A stretch of 64,000 nt of DNA from Sphingopyxis terrae subsp. terrae NBRC 15098 (GCF_001598815.1 NZ_BCZQ01000016.1:62001-126000), one strand, 5' to 3'. Shown: positions 1 to 10,647, counted from the stretch's first letter. Translations and numbers: made by a program. The notes: generated from the letters alone by a model not told the origin.

Positions 1-1766
1 GCTTCATGCAGCTCTATTTTCTCCACGCGAAGAGCGTCGGCGATCTGACGGGCACCTTTCTCGCGCATCTCGACGAGCAGCTCGCGGCGCGCGGGCGGCG
101 CTTTCTGCCGACGCTGCGGCGGCGGCCGGGCCGGCTCAACGGCTTCGTCCTCGATCGCGGCCGGCTTGCACTGCCGTCGGACGACTATTTCCGCAAAGAC
201 CCGGTCCGCCTGCTCGAGATATTCCAGCTCGCCGACAAATATGGCCTCGAAATCCACCCACAGGCGATGCGCCAGGCGCGCCACGATGCGAAACTGATCG
301 ACGGCAAGGTGCGGCGCATCGCGCGCGCCAATGCGCTGTTCCTCGATGTGTTGACCTCTCCGCGCGACCCCGAAACGGTGCTGCGCTGGATGAACGAGGC
401 CGGGGTCTTCGGCCGCTTCGTGCCCGATTTCGGCCGCGTCGTCGCGCAGATGCAGTTCGACATGTATCATCATTATACGGTCGACGAGCATACGATCCGC
501 GCGATCGGCCTGTTGTCCGACATCGAACAGAACCGGTTGAAGGACGATCATCCGCTGTCGACCGCGATCATGGACCAGATCCACTCGCGGCGCGTGATCT
601 ATGTCGCAGTGCTGCTCCACGATATCGCCAAGGGGCGCGGCGGCGACCATAGCGTGCTGGGCGCCGAACTGGCGCTGCGCGTCTGTCCGCGGCTTGGGCT
701 GAACGAGGCGGAAACCGAGACAGTGTCATGGCTTGTCCGCCACCACCTGCTGATGTCGGCGACCGCCTTCAAGCGCGACCTTGCCGACTTCAAGACGATC
801 CTCGACTTTGCGCAGCTCGTGCAGAGCCCCGAGCGGCTTCGCCTCCTGCTCGTGCTGACGGTTGTCGATATTCGCGCGGTGGGCCCGGGGGTCTGGAACA
901 GCTGGAAGCGGCAATTGCTCACCGAATTATACGATGCCGCCGAAGAAGTGCTGCGGCTTGGCCACAAGCAGCGTGGCCGCGAGGTGCGGATCGCCAGCAA
1001 GAAGGAGGAGGCGCAGGCCCTGCTCCAGATGGGCGACAAGGATTTCGGGAAGCTCGCCAAGCGCCTGCCCGAAAGCTACTGGATTGCCGAGCCGGTCGAG
1101 GTGATCGCGGCCAATTTGATCCATATCCAGAAATCGTCGGGAGCGCCGCTCCATATCGCGGCAGTGCCCGACGACGATCGCGGCGCGACGCTGGTGATGG
1201 TGCTCGCCGCCGACCATCCGGGGCTGTTCTATCGCATCGCGGGCGGCATTCACCTCGCGGGCGGCAACATCATCGATGCGCGCATCCACACGACGCGCGA
1301 CGGGCTGGCACTCGACAATTTCCTGGTCCAGGATCCGCTCGGCCGCCCGTTTGCCGAGGCCGAACAGATCGTCCGGCTGACCCGCGCGATCGAGGACGCG
1401 CTCGCCAACCGGCATAAACTGCTGCCCAAGCTCGAGGCGCGCGCGCTGCCGCGGACCCGCGCTGAAGCCTTTCGCATCGCGCCCAATGTCTTCATCGACA
1501 ACAAGGCTTCCAACCGGTTCACGGTGATCGAGGTCAATGCGCAGGACCGCCCGGCGCTATTGAACCAGCTCGCCTATGCGCTCTTCCAGTCGAAGGTGAC
1601 GGTGCACAGCGCGCATGTCGCGACCTATGGCGAGCGCGCCGTCGATACCTTCTACGTCACCGATCTGATTGGCGACAAGATCGACAGCACGGCGCGCGTG
1701 AAGTCGCTCGAAAAGCGCCTGCTCGAAGCCGCGGCGAGTCGCAGCGAGGAGGCGGTGGCGGCCTGA
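1..1766 (+). CDS. glnD: PII uridylyltransferase / uridylyl-removing enzyme, C-terminal part (5' end outside window)
   Basis: GlnD uridylylates and deuridylylates the PII signal protein in response to glutamine. The visible 587 or so residues are the back two thirds of a protein usually about 900 aa. An HD domain is seen with LLHDIAKGRGGDHS and a downstream RHH motif, followed by two ACT domains near residues 390-460 and 500-575 (motifs DHPGLFYRIAGG and DRPALLNQLAYAL). The reading frame is open to the first base, so the ATG at 6 is internal and the nucleotidyltransferase domain lies off-window. Identification is firm from the HD-ACT-ACT order. Confidence 0.95.
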   Translation, partial: FMQLYFLHAKSVGDLTGTFLAHLDEQLAARGRRFLPTLRRRPGRLNGFVLDRGRLALPSDDYFRKDPVRLLEIFQLADKYGLEIHPQAMRQARHDAKLIDGKVRRIARANALFLDVLTSPRDPETVLRWMNEAGVFGRFVPDFGRVVAQMQFDMYHHYTVDEHTIRAIGLLSDIEQNRLKDDHPLSTAIMDQIHSRRVIYVAVLLHDIAKGRGGDHSVLGAELALRVCPRLGLNEAETETVSWLVRHHLLMSATAFKRDLADFKTILDFAQLVQSPERLRLLLVLTVVDIRAVGPGVWNSWKRQLLTELYDAAEEVLRLGHKQRGREVRIASKKEEAQALLQMGDKDFGKLAKRLPESYWIAEPVEVIAANLIHIQKSSGAPLHIAAVPDDDRGATLVMVLAADHPGLFYRIAGGIHLAGGNIIDARIHTTRDGLALDNFLVQDPLGRPFAEAEQIVRLTRAIEDALANRHKLLPKLEARALPRTRAEAFRIAPNVFIDNKASNRFTVIEVNAQDRPALLNQLAYALFQSKVTVHSAHVATYGERAVDTFYVTDLIGDKIDSTARVKSLEKRLLEAAASRSEEAVAA

Positions 1767-1768
1767 CC

Positions 1769-2188
1769 TCAGGCGCGTTTCACCGGATTGCGTGCGTGCG
1801 CCGCAATCGCTGGCGGCAGGTCGAGCCACGCATGGCGATCCTCGCACCAGACGGCCTGTTCGGGCATCGGAAAATTCGGGTCGGCAAAGGCGCCGACTGC
1901 GACGCCGGAGAGGTGCGGCATCCGGTCGGGTTCCCACCACAGGTTCGATCCGCAATCGGCGCAGAAATGAAAGGTCACGTCGTGGCCGCTCGCCGAAGGC
2001 CGGCGGAAGCTCTGCGCCGAACCGGCGGCGACGGCCACCGCTTCGCGCGGGAAGAAGGCGGCGACGCTGAACAGCGATCCGGTTCGCCGTTGGCAATCGC
2101 GGCAATGGCACATCGAAATCTTGACCGGATCGCCGCTGCATCGAAGCTGCAGCAAGCCGCAGTGGCAGGTGGCGACCCGCCCGCTCAT
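1769..2188 (-). CDS. GFA (glutathione-dependent formaldehyde-activating)/CENP-V fold zinc protein
   Basis: A 139-aa protein with the zinc ligand pattern of the GFA family: CHCG near residue 8, CHCRDCQ near 27-33 and CADCGS near 77-82. The family binds structural and catalytic zinc, and some members handle glutathione adducts, but substrate cannot be read from sequence. Its ATG overlaps the stop of the upstream alpha/beta hydrolase by 4 bp, so the two are translationally coupled at the end of the leftward pheST block. It converges on glnD with only 2 bp between stops. Confidence 0.85.
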   Translation of the reverse strand: MSGRVATCHCGLLQLRCSGDPVKISMCHCRDCQRRTGSLFSVAAFFPREAVAVAAGSAQSFRRPSASGHDVTFHFCADCGSNLWWEPDRMPHLSGVAVGAFADPNFPMPEQAVWCEDRHAWLDLPPAIAAHARNPVKRA

Positions 2189-3144
2189 CCTGCCGCCGGG
2201 GCCGTCATCGCGGCGGCGGCGGCGAGCAGCCCGGCGGTGAAGCGCTGGCTGATGGCGGCAGTCGGGATTGCGTTGAAGGCGTGGATGGCGCCGGCATAGC
2301 TGTGCAGATCGACCGGCACCCCCGCCGCAGCGAGACGGCGCGCATAGTCGAGATTTTCATCGAAGAAGAGGTCGAGGCTGCCGGTCGCGATATAGGCAGG
2401 CGGCAGGCCGGAAAGATCGTCGGCGAGGCTCGGTGAAAACCAGCCGCGCCGTTGGTCATCGGCCGCGTAGGCGCCGCGCAGCGCGCTCCATCCGAAGCGA
2501 TTGCTTGCGCGGGTCCAGATGAACTCGCCCGTGACCGGATTGCGATAGGGGCAGGCGTCGCCGCCCGTCCGGTGATCGAGCATCGGATAGGTCAGCAATT
2601 GCCCCGCAAGCGCGGGCCCGCCGAGGTCGCGCGCCATGATCGCCAGCGCCGCGGCGAGGCCGCCGCCCGCGCTTTCGCCGGCAACGACGATGCGCTGCGC
2701 ATCGAAGCCAAGGGCATCGGCCTGTCCGGCGAGCCAGACGAGCGCCGAATGGCAATCCTCCTGCGGCGCCGGGAAGGGATGTTCGGGCGCGAGCCGATAT
2801 TCGACCGACAGCACCGGCACGCCCGCGGCCGCGGCAAGCGCCGCCGGTCCGGCCTGCATCTGACGCACCGATCCCATCACCATGCCGCCGCCATGGATAT
2901 GCAGGATCGCACCCGCACCGGCGCGCGCCTGAGCCGGGCGGAAGAGGAAGGCCAGCATGTCCGGCCCGCCGTGGATAGACGGGATCAGCAACTCTTCGGG
3001 CGCGATGGCCGGCGGCGGCAGGATCGCATAGGTTTCGGCCGCCTTGGCGCGAATGTCGGCGATCGGCGCGGCGTCGAGGTCGATGCGTCCGAACAGGTCG
3101 ATCAGGGGCTGAAGCTCGCGATCGACCAGGTGGCGCGTATCCAT
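2185..3144 (-). CDS. alpha/beta hydrolase of the hormone-sensitive-lipase (HSL) family
   Basis: A 319-aa esterase/lipase-like enzyme. The oxyanion-hole motif HIHGGGMVMGS is near residue 82, the nucleophile elbow GESAGGGLAAAL near 155 and the catalytic histidine in GAIHAFN near the C-terminus, which is the HSL (family IV) signature. The ATG at 3144 matches the usual length of about 310 aa; the longer frame upstream runs antisense-like through pheT and was discarded. It lies 29 bp downstream of pheT in the same direction. The substrate is unknown. Confidence 0.9.
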   Translation of the reverse strand: MDTRHLVDRELQPLIDLFGRIDLDAAPIADIRAKAAETYAILPPPAIAPEELLIPSIHGGPDMLAFLFRPAQARAGAGAILHIHGGGMVMGSVRQMQAGPAALAAAAGVPVLSVEYRLAPEHPFPAPQEDCHSALVWLAGQADALGFDAQRIVVAGESAGGGLAAALAIMARDLGGPALAGQLLTYPMLDHRTGGDACPYRNPVTGEFIWTRASNRFGWSALRGAYAADDQRRGWFSPSLADDLSGLPPAYIATGSLDLFFDENLDYARRLAAAGVPVDLHSYAGAIHAFNAIPTAAISQRFTAGLLAAAAAMTAPAAG

Positions 3145-3173
3145 GACCGTTTTTCCCTTCTGCCGTCGCCGGC

Positions 3174-5555
3174 CTATCCGCGCAGCACCGCGCCCAGTTT
3201 CGCGGCGGCGGCGACCACCTTGTCGGCGATCGCCTTCAGCTCGGCGTCGGTGAAGCTCTTGTCCTGCGGCTGCAGCTCGACCTCGACCGCCAGGCTGACC
3301 TGTCCTTCCGGGACGCCCTGGCCGGCGAAACGGTCGAACAGCCGCGCATCGATGATGCTCGCCTTGTCGGCGCCCTTGACCGCGCGGACGAGATCGCCTG
3401 CCGCCAGCGTTTCGGGCGCGAGGAAGGCGAAATCGCGGCGCACCGATTGCAGCGCAGGTGGCGTGAAGGCCGCACGCGCCGGGCCGCTTGCACGCTTCGC
3501 CGGAATCGCGTCGAGGAAAATCTGCACCGCCATCACCGGCCCGTCGACATCGAAATGCTTTGCGAGCGCGGGGTGCAGCGCGCCGAATTCGGCGAGTACG
3601 GCCTTCGGCCCCAGTCGAAGCGTCGCCGACTGCCCGGGATGCCAGATCGCCCCATCGGCGACCGGCTCCATCACCTGCAGACGGTCGGCAGGGGCACCCG
3701 CAGCATCGAGCAGGGCGAGCGCTGCCGCCTTGGCGTCGAAAGCGTCGAATGGCGCGGCCTTGCCCGCCTGCCAGCCGCGCGGATGCTTGTCGCCGGCCAT
3801 CAGCAGCGCGAGCGTCGGATGCTCGGCGTCGGCCAGATAGCGCCGCCCGATCTCGAACAGACGGATGCTGTCGGCGCCGCGGTTCTGATTGCGCGCCGTG
3901 GCGGCGAGCAGGCCGGGCAGCAACGACGGCCGCATGACCTTCAGATCCTCGCTGATCGGATTGGCGAGCGTCCAGGCGCCGCCGCCGAAGGGCGCCGCTT
4001 CGCGTTCGGAGACGAAGGACCAGGTCACCGCCTCGTGGAATCCCGCCGCCGCTGCGCCCCGGCGCAGGCGCCGTTCGATCAGCTGTTCGGGGGTTGCCGT
4101 CGGCCGGGCGACGCCGTCGGCGCGGGGCAGGGCGACCGATGCGATGGCGTCGAAACCCGCGATCCGCGTCACTTCCTCGACCACGTCGGGCGCGGCGTCC
4201 ATGTCGCGGCGCCAGCTCGGCACTGCAATCTGCCAAGGCGTGCCTTCGGTGACGCCGAAGCCCAGTGCCTCGAGGATCGCGCGCTGCCGCGCCGGGTCGA
4301 TCGCGATCCCGCCGAGCGTCGCCGACAGGGCGGGATCATAGGCGATCGTCTTCGCCGCGATCGGCGGCTCGCCCGCGCGCGTTACGGTCGAGGCCGTGCC
4401 GCCACAGATGTCGAGGATATATCCGGTGATGATCGCGGTCGCATCGTCCAGGAATGCGGGATCGACGCCGCGTTCGAACCGGCTGCGCGCATCGCTGGTG
4501 AGGCCGAGCGCCTGCCCGGTCAGCGCGATCCGCTCGGGCGTGAAATAGGCGACCTCGAGCAACACGTCGGTCGTCGTTTCGCTGCACCCGCTATGCTCGC
4601 CGCCCATGATGCCGGCGATGTCGTGGACGCCGCTGTCGTCGCCGATCACGGTCATGCTGTCGGTCAGCACATAGTCCTTGCCATTGAGCGCGGTCACCGT
4701 TTCACCATCGCGCGCGCGGCGTGCAACGAGCGCGCCGTTCAGCGTCGCGCGATCGTAGACATGGCTCGGCCGGCCGAGGTCGAGCATCACATAGTTGGTG
4801 ATGTCGACCAGCGCCGAAATCGAACGCTGCCCCACCGCTTCGAGCCGCCGCCGCATCCATTCGGGGGCGGTGCCATTGGTGACGCCGCTGATCGTGCGAC
4901 CGAAAAAGGCCGGGCAGCCTTCGGTGTCGTCGGTGCGGATCGCGGTTGCCGGGGCGCCTTCGCCCGCGATGACGGGGACGTCGAGCGGCTTGAGCGTGCC
5001 GAGCCCGGCGGCGGCGAGGTCGCGCGCGATGCCGCGCACGCCCATGCAATCCTGCCGGTTGGGGGTGACCGAAATGTCGATCACCGGATCGCCCGCGCCC
5101 GAATAATCGGCGAAGGCGGCGCCGACCGGTGCGTCGGCGGGCAATTCGATGATGCCGTCATGATCGTCGCCGAGTTCGAGTTCGCGCGTCGAACACATCA
5201 TGCCGTTTGAGGTGACGCCGCGGATCGCCGAGATTTTCAGCTCCATGCCGTTGGCGGGGACCACCGCACCGGGCAGCCCGAGCACACCGACCAGTCCCGC
5301 GCGGGCGTTGGGCGCGCCGCACACGACCTGGAGCGGGGCGCCGTCGCCGGCATCGACCGTCAGCACCTGCAGCTTGTCGGCCTGCGGATGCCGTTCGGCG
5401 GTCAGCACCTTGGCGACGCGAAAGCCCGCGAGCTTCTCGGCGGGATTTTCGACGCCTTCGACTTCGAGCCCGATGCGGTTGAGCGCCGCGACGACATCGT
5501 CGACGGTCGCATCGGTGTCGAGATGCGCCTTCAGCCATTCGAGGGTGATCTTCAT
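3174..5555 (-). CDS. pheT: phenylalanine--tRNA ligase beta subunit
   Basis: A 793-aa protein, the expected length for bacterial PheT. The N-terminus ([12 protein letters not shown]) leads into the EMAP/tRNA-binding domain (residues about 40-150, [10 protein letters not shown]), then B3/B4 and B5 domains, the catalytic-like core, and a C-terminal FDX-ACB anticodon-binding domain ending near [13 protein letters not shown]. With PheS it forms the alpha2beta2 enzyme charging tRNA-Phe in the cytoplasm. Its ATG overlaps the pheS stop by 4 bp, giving direct translational coupling. Confidence 0.98.
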   Translation of the reverse strand: MKITLEWLKAHLDTDATVDDVVAALNRIGLEVEGVENPAEKLAGFRVAKVLTAERHPQADKLQVLTVDAGDGAPLQVVCGAPNARAGLVGVLGLPGAVVPANGMELKISAIRGVTSNGMMCSTRELELGDDHDGIIELPADAPVGAAFADYSGAGDPVIDISVTPNRQDCMGVRGIARDLAAAGLGTLKPLDVPVIAGEGAPATAIRTDDTEGCPAFFGRTISGVTNGTAPEWMRRRLEAVGQRSISALVDITNYVMLDLGRPSHVYDRATLNGALVARRARDGETVTALNGKDYVLTDSMTVIGDDSGVHDIAGIMGGEHSGCSETTTDVLLEVAYFTPERIALTGQALGLTSDARSRFERGVDPAFLDDATAIITGYILDICGGTASTVTRAGEPPIAAKTIAYDPALSATLGGIAIDPARQRAILEALGFGVTEGTPWQIAVPSWRRDMDAAPDVVEEVTRIAGFDAIASVALPRADGVARPTATPEQLIERRLRRGAAAAGFHEAVTWSFVSEREAAPFGGGAWTLANPISEDLKVMRPSLLPGLLAATARNQNRGADSIRLFEIGRRYLADAEHPTLALLMAGDKHPRGWQAGKAAPFDAFDAKAAALALLDAAGAPADRLQVMEPVADGAIWHPGQSATLRLGPKAVLAEFGALHPALAKHFDVDGPVMAVQIFLDAIPAKRASGPARAAFTPPALQSVRRDFAFLAPETLAAGDLVRAVKGADKASIIDARLFDRFAGQGVPEGQVSLAVEVELQPQDKSFTDAELKAIADKVVAAAAKLGAVLRG

Positions 5556-6646
5556 GCCGAAATCCCCCCGCTGAGCGTCGGTACATTCAGTGCGCCGAAC
5601 CCATAGTGCGACAGCCAGCGCAGGTCGCCGTCGAAGAAGGCGCGCAGATCGTCCATGCCATATTTGAGCATCGCGAGCCGGTCGATACCGATGCCGAAGG
5701 CGAAACCCTGCCACGCGTCGGGATCGAGGCCGCAATTGGCAAGGACACGGCGGTTGACCATGCCGCTGCCGAGCAATTCCATCCACGCATGGCCGTCGTC
5801 ATCGCCATGTCCGCCGACGATCCGGCGCCCCTTTTCCTGGCGGTAACCGACATCGACCTCGGCCGACGGTTCGGTGAAGGGGAAATAGGAGGGACGCAGC
5901 CGAAGGACGATGTCGTCGCGTTCGAAAAAGGCCTTCAGGAAGGTTTCGAGCGTCCATTTGAGATGGCCCATGTGGATATCGCGATCGATCACCAGCCCCT
6001 CGACCTGATGGAACATCGGCGTGTGCGTGGCGTCGCTGTCGCTGCGATAGACGCGGCCGGGCGCGATGATGCGGATCGGCGGCTCCTGGCTCATCATCGT
6101 GCGGACCTGCACCGGCGAGGTGTGGGTGCGCAGCAGCATCGCGCGGCCTTCGGCATCCTTGTCGGGGAAATAGAAGGTGTCGTGCATCGCGCGCGCGGGG
6201 TGCGTTTCGGGGATGTTGAGCGCGGTGAAATTGCGCCAGTCGTCCTCGATCTCGGGCCCGGTCGCGACCGCAAAGCCCATGTCGGCGAATATTTCGGCGA
6301 TTTCGTCCATGACCTGGCTCACCGGATGGACGCTGCCTTTGGGGGCGGCGTCGGCGGGCAGCGTCATGTCGAGACGCTCGGCGGCGAGCTTCGCCTCGAG
6401 CGCCGCGCCTTCGAGCGCGGCCTTGCGCGCGGCGAGCGCGTTGGTGACGGCTTCGCGCAGCGCGTGGATCTGCGGCCCCTGCGTCTGGCGTTCGTCGGGG
6501 GTCATGCCGCCCAGCGTCTTGAGCAGGGCCGACACGCTGCCCGCCTTGCCAAGCGCCGCGACGCGCAGCGCCTCGACCGCGTCGAGGTCGGCGGCGGCGT
6601 CGATCTCGGCCACCAGCTTGGCCTGCATGGCCTGATAATCGCTCAT
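5552..6646 (-). CDS. pheS: phenylalanine--tRNA ligase alpha subunit
   Basis: A 364-aa class II synthetase subunit. An N-terminal coiled-coil arm is followed by the catalytic core with [10 protein letters not shown], motif 2 ([17 protein letters not shown]), the phenylalanine pocket region [22 protein letters not shown], and motif 3 ([14 protein letters not shown]). The start at 6646 gives the canonical [12 protein letters not shown] N-terminus. It lies upstream of pheT in one transcription unit. The rpmI-rplT genes that often directly precede it are about 1.4 kb upstream, separated by a regulator gene. Confidence 0.98.
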   Translation of the reverse strand: MSDYQAMQAKLVAEIDAAADLDAVEALRVAALGKAGSVSALLKTLGGMTPDERQTQGPQIHALREAVTNALAARKAALEGAALEAKLAAERLDMTLPADAAPKGSVHPVSQVMDEIAEIFADMGFAVATGPEIEDDWRNFTALNIPETHPARAMHDTFYFPDKDAEGRAMLLRTHTSPVQVRTMMSQEPPIRIIAPGRVYRSDSDATHTPMFHQVEGLVIDRDIHMGHLKWTLETFLKAFFERDDIVLRLRPSYFPFTEPSAEVDVGYRQEKGRRIVGGHGDDDGHAWMELLGSGMVNRRVLANCGLDPDAWQGFAFGIGIDRLAMLKYGMDDLRAFFDGDLRWLSHYGFGALNVPTLSGGISA

Positions 6647-6807
6647 CGTCTTTTCGTCCTGCGGCGGCCGCGCACCGGTTCGCGTGCGACCGTCTTTAGC
6701 CTGTTTCTGTCCGGCCTGCGGCGGCGCAAAGCCTGCCATTGCCCCGTCGCCGCTTGCACCGAAGGACGCGCGCGGGTCAACCCCGAAGCGCGCGGCGGGC
6801 GGGCGGT

Positions 6808-7710
6808 TCAGCCTGCGGGCTTGTGGAGGCCCTGAACCGCCGCACCGGCGGCGGCGGCGCGCGCTATTGCGGCGGCGCCAAGGATGGGCTTGGGCCGCGC
6901 GGCATAGTCGCGCGGGCCGATGCCCATGAAAGCCTTGAAGTCGCGGGTGAACTGCGCCTGATCGTAATAATGATAATCGAGCGTATCGATCCACGCCATC
7001 GAGGGGTCGAGCATGAATCGGGCAAGGCTGCGCAGGAAGCGCTGACGGCGCAGCAGCAGCTTGGGCGAAAAGCCGAAGGCGCGCTGACTGAGCCGCTCGA
7101 CCGAGCGTTCGGACATCCCCAGCTTGTCGGCCAGATCGGCCACGCTGCCGAGATCGTCGTCCATAAGCGCGGCATAGGCGGCTGCGATCGCCGGATCGTC
7201 GGGCGGCGCGCCCGCGAGCATCGCGGCGAAGCGCGCGTCGATCAGCGCCGCGCCGACTTCAAGATCCTCGATCGTGGCAAGCTCGTCGAGCAGGGGAGCG
7301 AGTGCCGCGAAGGCTGGGTGCGTCGCCCCGTCGCAAAAGCGATCGGCCATCGAATCGGCTGCAATGTCGAAGAATTTCGCCCAACCGGTCGGCAGGATGC
7401 CGATCCCCCAGGCACGCATCGACCCGCACGAAAAGAAGGTCGCACGGCTTGTCGGACCGGTCGCGATGAAGGGCGCGGTGGGGCTCGCCGCTTCGCCACC
7501 GACCGCCGCGAGCGGCGTCATTCCGGAAATAAAGCGCAGATTGGCCCATTCGGGGTGCAGATAATCGTCGATGCGCACGCCCGCAGGGGCATCGACATCG
7601 GTGCGGTAGATAATGCTGCAATAGGGGCGCAGGGCTTCCGACACGGGAAAAAAGCGCGTCACGACGCGCACATCCTGCGGCAGATTCTGGCTCGCCCTAG
7701 TCCCTGGCAT
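6808..7710 (-). CDS. AraC-family transcriptional regulator
   Basis: About 300 aa with a degenerate N-terminal sensing region and a C-terminal double helix-turn-helix (about residues 205-285): [19 protein letters not shown] for the first helix pair and the AraC signature [19 protein letters not shown] for the second. The effector is unknown. I prefer the ATG at 7710 (MPGTRAS) over the one at 7737 because the 9 extra residues show no family resemblance. It sits between rplT and pheS in the same direction, an unusual place, and is separated from rplT by a terminator. Confidence 0.85.
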   Translation of the reverse strand: MPGTRASQNLPQDVRVVTRFFPVSEALRPYCSIIYRTDVDAPAGVRIDDYLHPEWANLRFISGMTPLAAVGGEAASPTAPFIATGPTSRATFFSCGSMRAWGIGILPTGWAKFFDIAADSMADRFCDGATHPAFAALAPLLDELATIEDLEVGAALIDARFAAMLAGAPPDDPAIAAAYAALMDDDLGSVADLADKLGMSERSVERLSQRAFGFSPKLLLRRQRFLRSLARFMLDPSMAWIDTLDYHYYDQAQFTRDFKAFMGIGPRDYAARPKPILGAAAIARAAAAGAAVQGLHKPAG

Positions 7711-7906
7711 GGCGCCACCCTGCAAAGCGATGCGCAAAAAAACAACAGGCTAGGTGGCGCGTCTGTCGGATTTTTACAATTTTTCCCGGCGATGCGGAGT
7801 CATATGTCGCGGCACAGGGATACTTCCGCCGGCCGTCAGCTTATCTGCGACCCACGGCTATTCGGTACGGAGGGAGGGGGGCGGTGCATCCATTCGGGTC
7901 ATCGTC

Positions 7907-7942
7907 GAGACGGCGCGGAGCTTGCAAGCTCCGCGCCGTCTC
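7907..7942. repeat. perfect 36-bp palindrome (18-bp arms, no loop)
   Basis: The left arm GAGACGGCGCGGAGCTTG is followed directly by its exact reverse complement, then TCTCTTT on the plus strand. It lies in the 325-bp gap between the AraC-type gene and rplT, about 40 bp from the rplT terminator. As RNA it would form a very stable hairpin in either strand. It could be a second terminator for plus-strand read-through, or a dispersed palindromic element. No coding sequence is seen in this gap. Confidence 0.8.
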
Positions 7943-7981
7943 TCTTTGGAAATCCTGTCCACCCGGCCGTTAGCGCGCACG

Positions 7982-8014
7982 AAAAAGGGCGGCCCCTTGC
8001 GGGACCGCCCTTTT
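7982..8014 (-). terminator. intrinsic terminator of rpmI-rplT
   Basis: A stem of 10 positions with one mismatch (GGGCGGCCCC pairing with GGGACCGCCC across a TTGC loop) is flanked by A-runs on the left and T-runs on the right. Read on the minus strand it gives a GC stem followed by five Us, 21 bp past the rplT stop. The T-run on the other side would also let it act on the plus strand. Confidence 0.85.
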
Positions 8015-8035
8015 GTTTCGTCGGTGCCGGCGGCC

Positions 8036-8401
8036 TCAGGCGGCCTTGGGCAGCGCCGCCTTCGCCTGCGCGATGATGGCGGTAAAGACACCGCCTTCGT
8101 TCATCGCGAGATCGGCCATGACCTTGCGGTCGAGTTCGATGCCGGCGAGCTTAACGCCGTGCATGAACTGCGAATAGGTCAGGCCTTCGGCGCGAACCGC
8201 AGCGTTGATACGCTGGATCCACAGGGCGCGGAAGTTCCGCTTCTTCACCTTGCGGTCGCGATAGGCGTACTGGCCGGCCTTCTCGACCGCCTGCTTGGCG
8301 ACGCGGATGGTGTTCTTGCGACGGCCGTAATAGCCCTTCGCCTGCGCCAGAACGCGGTTGTGCTTGGCGCGCGTGGTGGTGCCGCGTTTGATACGGGACA
8401 T
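8036..8401 (-). CDS. rplT: 50S ribosomal protein L20
   Basis: A 121-aa protein with the L20 hallmarks: basic N-terminus [18 protein letters not shown], the [18 protein letters not shown] stretch, and the C-terminal [11 protein letters not shown]...YSQFMHGVK region. L20 binds 23S rRNA domain I early in assembly and in many bacteria represses its own operon. It follows rpmI by 14 bp. It is followed by an intrinsic terminator. Confidence 0.98.
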   Translation of the reverse strand: MSRIKRGTTTRAKHNRVLAQAKGYYGRRKNTIRVAKQAVEKAGQYAYRDRKVKKRNFRALWIQRINAAVRAEGLTYSQFMHGVKLAGIELDRKVMADLAMNEGGVFTAIIAQAKAALPKAA

Positions 8402-8415
8402 GGGTCAGGCGCTCC

Positions 8416-8619
8416 TTACTTCAGGCCGTAGGGCGCCCAGAGGCGCACATGGCCCGCATCGGCATCGCTGAGCACGCTGGTGCCGCGATTGGTGCGGATA
8501 TATTTGCTATTGTGCGAAATCAGGCGGTGGCGCTTGCCGGCAACGCCGTGCTTCACCTTGCCCGAGGCGGTGAATTTGAAGCGCTTCTTCACACCGCTCT
8601 TGGTCTTCAGCTTGGGCAT
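8416..8619 (-). CDS. rpmI: 50S ribosomal protein L35
   Basis: A 67-aa basic protein with the L35 signature [20 protein letters not shown] and [14 protein letters not shown]. It is first gene of the rpmI-rplT pair. A Shine-Dalgarno-like AAGGAGACG lies just upstream on the minus strand. The 223 bp between it and the hisN-like gene should hold the promoter and leader. infC is not in this window, so it must be located elsewhere or beyond. Confidence 0.98.
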   Translation of the reverse strand: MPKLKTKSGVKKRFKFTASGKVKHGVAGKRHRLISHNSKYIRTNRGTSVLSDADAGHVRLWAPYGLK

Positions 8620-8842
8620 TTTCGTCTCCTTGGTTAGCGACGATATCGACCGGCCCTGGCAGCCCTTTCAGCCAGGCAGGTCAGCTTGCTATCGTGCGAA
8701 GGCGCGCGCCTAGACGGATTCGCGCGGAAATGCAAGCATGGCACGCGATTTCCCTTATGTCACGCGAAGGTGCGCAAGCGATGCGGCAGGGCGCGCTGCC
8801 CTCCTTGTGTCTTTGTGCGAGGCCTTTTAAGGCAATCGCCCG

Positions 8843-9625
8843 TCAATGGTGGCAGGCCAGCCCCTCGATCACGTCCTCCAGGCGCGCGGGATCCCCCAAG
8901 GCGATCACATGCCCGCTGCTGTCGGCGTGGAGCGGGTCGCCGTTCCAATCGCACATCGTTCCGCCGGCGCCTTCGACGATGGGGACGAGCGCCGCATAAT
9001 CGTGCAGTTTCAGCCCCGCCTCGACCACCAGATCGATATGTCCGCTGGCGAGAAGGCCATAATTGTAGCAGTCGCCGCCGAACACCATCCGCTTGTGCGC
9101 GGTCTGCGCTGCCAGCGCCATGAAATGTTCACCGTCATGGTCGCTGAAATATTGCGGCCCCGTCGTTGCAAGCACCGCGTCGGCAAGGTTGCGGCAGGTT
9201 CGCGTCGTTGCCGGGTGGCCGTTGAACAGCGTGGGCTCGCCCATCGCGCCGGTCCAGCGTTCGCCCGAAATCGGCTGGTCGATGATGCCGAGCACGGGCC
9301 AGCCGTCCTGCAAGAGAGCGATCAGCGTGCCGAAGATCGGCCGGCCGGCCATGAAGCTGACCGTCCCGTCGATCGGATCGAGGACCCACTGGCGCGCGGC
9401 GTCCGCCCGTTCGGCCCCATATTCCTCGCCGATGATCCCGTCGCGCGGGGTTTCGGCGTCCAGCAGTTTGCGCATCGCTGCTTCGGCGGCGCGATCGGCC
9501 TCGGTAACAGGCGACGCGTCGGCCTTGGCTTCGTGCGACCAGTTCGAACGGAAAAGCGGACGAATTGCGGCGCCCGCCGCATCGGCGAGGCGATGAGCAA
9601 GGGCAATGTCGGTTTCGAGCGACAC
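8843..9625 (-). CDS. hisN: inositol-monophosphatase-family phosphatase, probably histidinol-phosphatase
   Basis: About 260 aa with the Mg-dependent IMPase motifs: GEEYG (near residue 65), WVLDPIDGTVSFMAGRP (metal-binding DPIDGT) and the C-terminal LHDYAALVPIVEGAGG. The replacement of the usual WD(V/I)AA by HDYAA, and the histidinol-phosphatase-like FGGDCYNYGLLASG, favour the HisN branch, which converts histidinol phosphate to histidinol. I choose the GTG at 9625, four bases after the prs stop; an upstream TTG at 9667 would overlap prs by 38 bp. No other his gene except hisC (42,485) is in the window. Confidence 0.85.
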   Translation of the reverse strand: MSLETDIALAHRLADAAGAAIRPLFRSNWSHEAKADASPVTEADRAAEAAMRKLLDAETPRDGIIGEEYGAERADAARQWVLDPIDGTVSFMAGRPIFGTLIALLQDGWPVLGIIDQPISGERWTGAMGEPTLFNGHPATTRTCRNLADAVLATTGPQYFSDHDGEHFMALAAQTAHKRMVFGGDCYNYGLLASGHIDLVVEAGLKLHDYAALVPIVEGAGGTMCDWNGDPLHADSSGHVIALGDPARLEDVIEGLACHH

Positions 9626-9629
9626 GCGA

Positions 9630-10565
9630 TCAGTCGAAGAGGCTGCTGACCGAGCTTTCGTCGGCAATGCGTTTGATCGCTTCGCCGAGCAGCGGCGCGA
9701 CGGTCAGCGCGCGCACCTTGCTGCTGTCGTTCACGGCGTCGGTCGGCTGGATCGAATCGGTGATGACGAGCTCGGTCAGTTCGCTCGCATCGACGCGGGC
9801 GACGGCGCCGCCCGACAGCACGCCATGGGTGCAATAGGCGACGACGCCCTCCGCCCCCGCGGCTTTCAGCGCGGCGGCGGCGTTGCACAGCGTACCTGCC
9901 GAATCGACGATATCGTCGATCAGAACGCAGAAGCGCCCCTCGACGTCGCCGATGATGTTCATCACTTCGGATTCGCCAGCGCGTTCGCGGCGCTTGTCGA
10001 CGATCGCCAGCGGCGCGTTGTCGAGCCGCTTGGCCAGCGCGCGGGCGCGCACGACGCCGCCGACGTCGGGCGAGACGACCATCAGATTCTTGTCGCCGAA
10101 GCGCGCCTGGATGTCGGCGCTCATTACCGGTGCGGCATAGAGATTGTCGGTCGGGATGTCGAAAAAGCCCTGGATCTGTCCGGCGTGCAGGTCGATCGCC
10201 AGCACGCGGTCGGCGCCTGCGGTGGTGACGAGATTGGCGACAAGCTTGGCCGAGATGGGCGTGCGCGGGCCGGGTTTGCGATCCTGGCGGGCATAGCCGA
10301 AATAAGGGATCACTGCGGTGATGCGCTTTGCCGAGGCGCGGCGCAGCGCGTCGGTGATGATCAGCAGTTCCATCAGATTGTCGTTCGCCGGGAAATTGGT
10401 CGGCTGAACCACGAAAACGTCCTGACCGCGGACATTTTCGTGAATTTCGACGAAAACCTCCTCGTCGGCGAAGCGGCGCACGCTGGTATCGGTCAGCGGC
10501 AGTTCCAGATAGTCCGCGATGGCGCGGGCGAGGGGAAGATTGCTGTTGCCGGAAATCAGTTTCAT
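9630..10565 (-). CDS. prs: ribose-phosphate pyrophosphokinase
   Basis: A 311-aa class I PRPP synthetase. It shows the ATP-binding N-terminal half ([16 protein letters not shown]), the FGYARQDRK flexible loop, the pyrophosphate/ribose-5-phosphate signatures [19 protein letters not shown], and the PRPP-binding loop [17 protein letters not shown]. It makes PRPP for nucleotide, histidine and tryptophan synthesis in the cytoplasm. The hisN-like gene follows immediately, consistent with PRPP use in histidine synthesis. Confidence 0.98.
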   Translation of the reverse strand: MKLISGNSNLPLARAIADYLELPLTDTSVRRFADEEVFVEIHENVRGQDVFVVQPTNFPANDNLMELLIITDALRRASAKRITAVIPYFGYARQDRKPGPRTPISAKLVANLVTTAGADRVLAIDLHAGQIQGFFDIPTDNLYAAPVMSADIQARFGDKNLMVVSPDVGGVVRARALAKRLDNAPLAIVDKRRERAGESEVMNIIGDVEGRFCVLIDDIVDSAGTLCNAAAALKAAGAEGVVAYCTHGVLSGGAVARVDASELTELVITDSIQPTDAVNDSSKVRALTVAPLLGEAIKRIADESSVSSLFD

Positions 10566-10647
10566 GCGCGGGGCCCCTTGTCGCCGATTGGGGATGGATG
10601 CGCGCCCCTTAGCCAGCGGGCGCGCGAAGGGAAAGGGGCAATCCCGT

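Noticed and set aside
2452..5210. Long plus-strand open frames opposite pheT and the hydrolase (462 and 587 aa)
   Set aside because: They are antisense shadows; the translation is rich in Arg/Gly/His with no domain, while the minus strand gives clear PheT.
9626..9667. TTG start at 9667 for the hisN-like gene
   Set aside because: It would overlap prs by 38 bp and adds residues without family resemblance; the GTG at 9625 is better placed.
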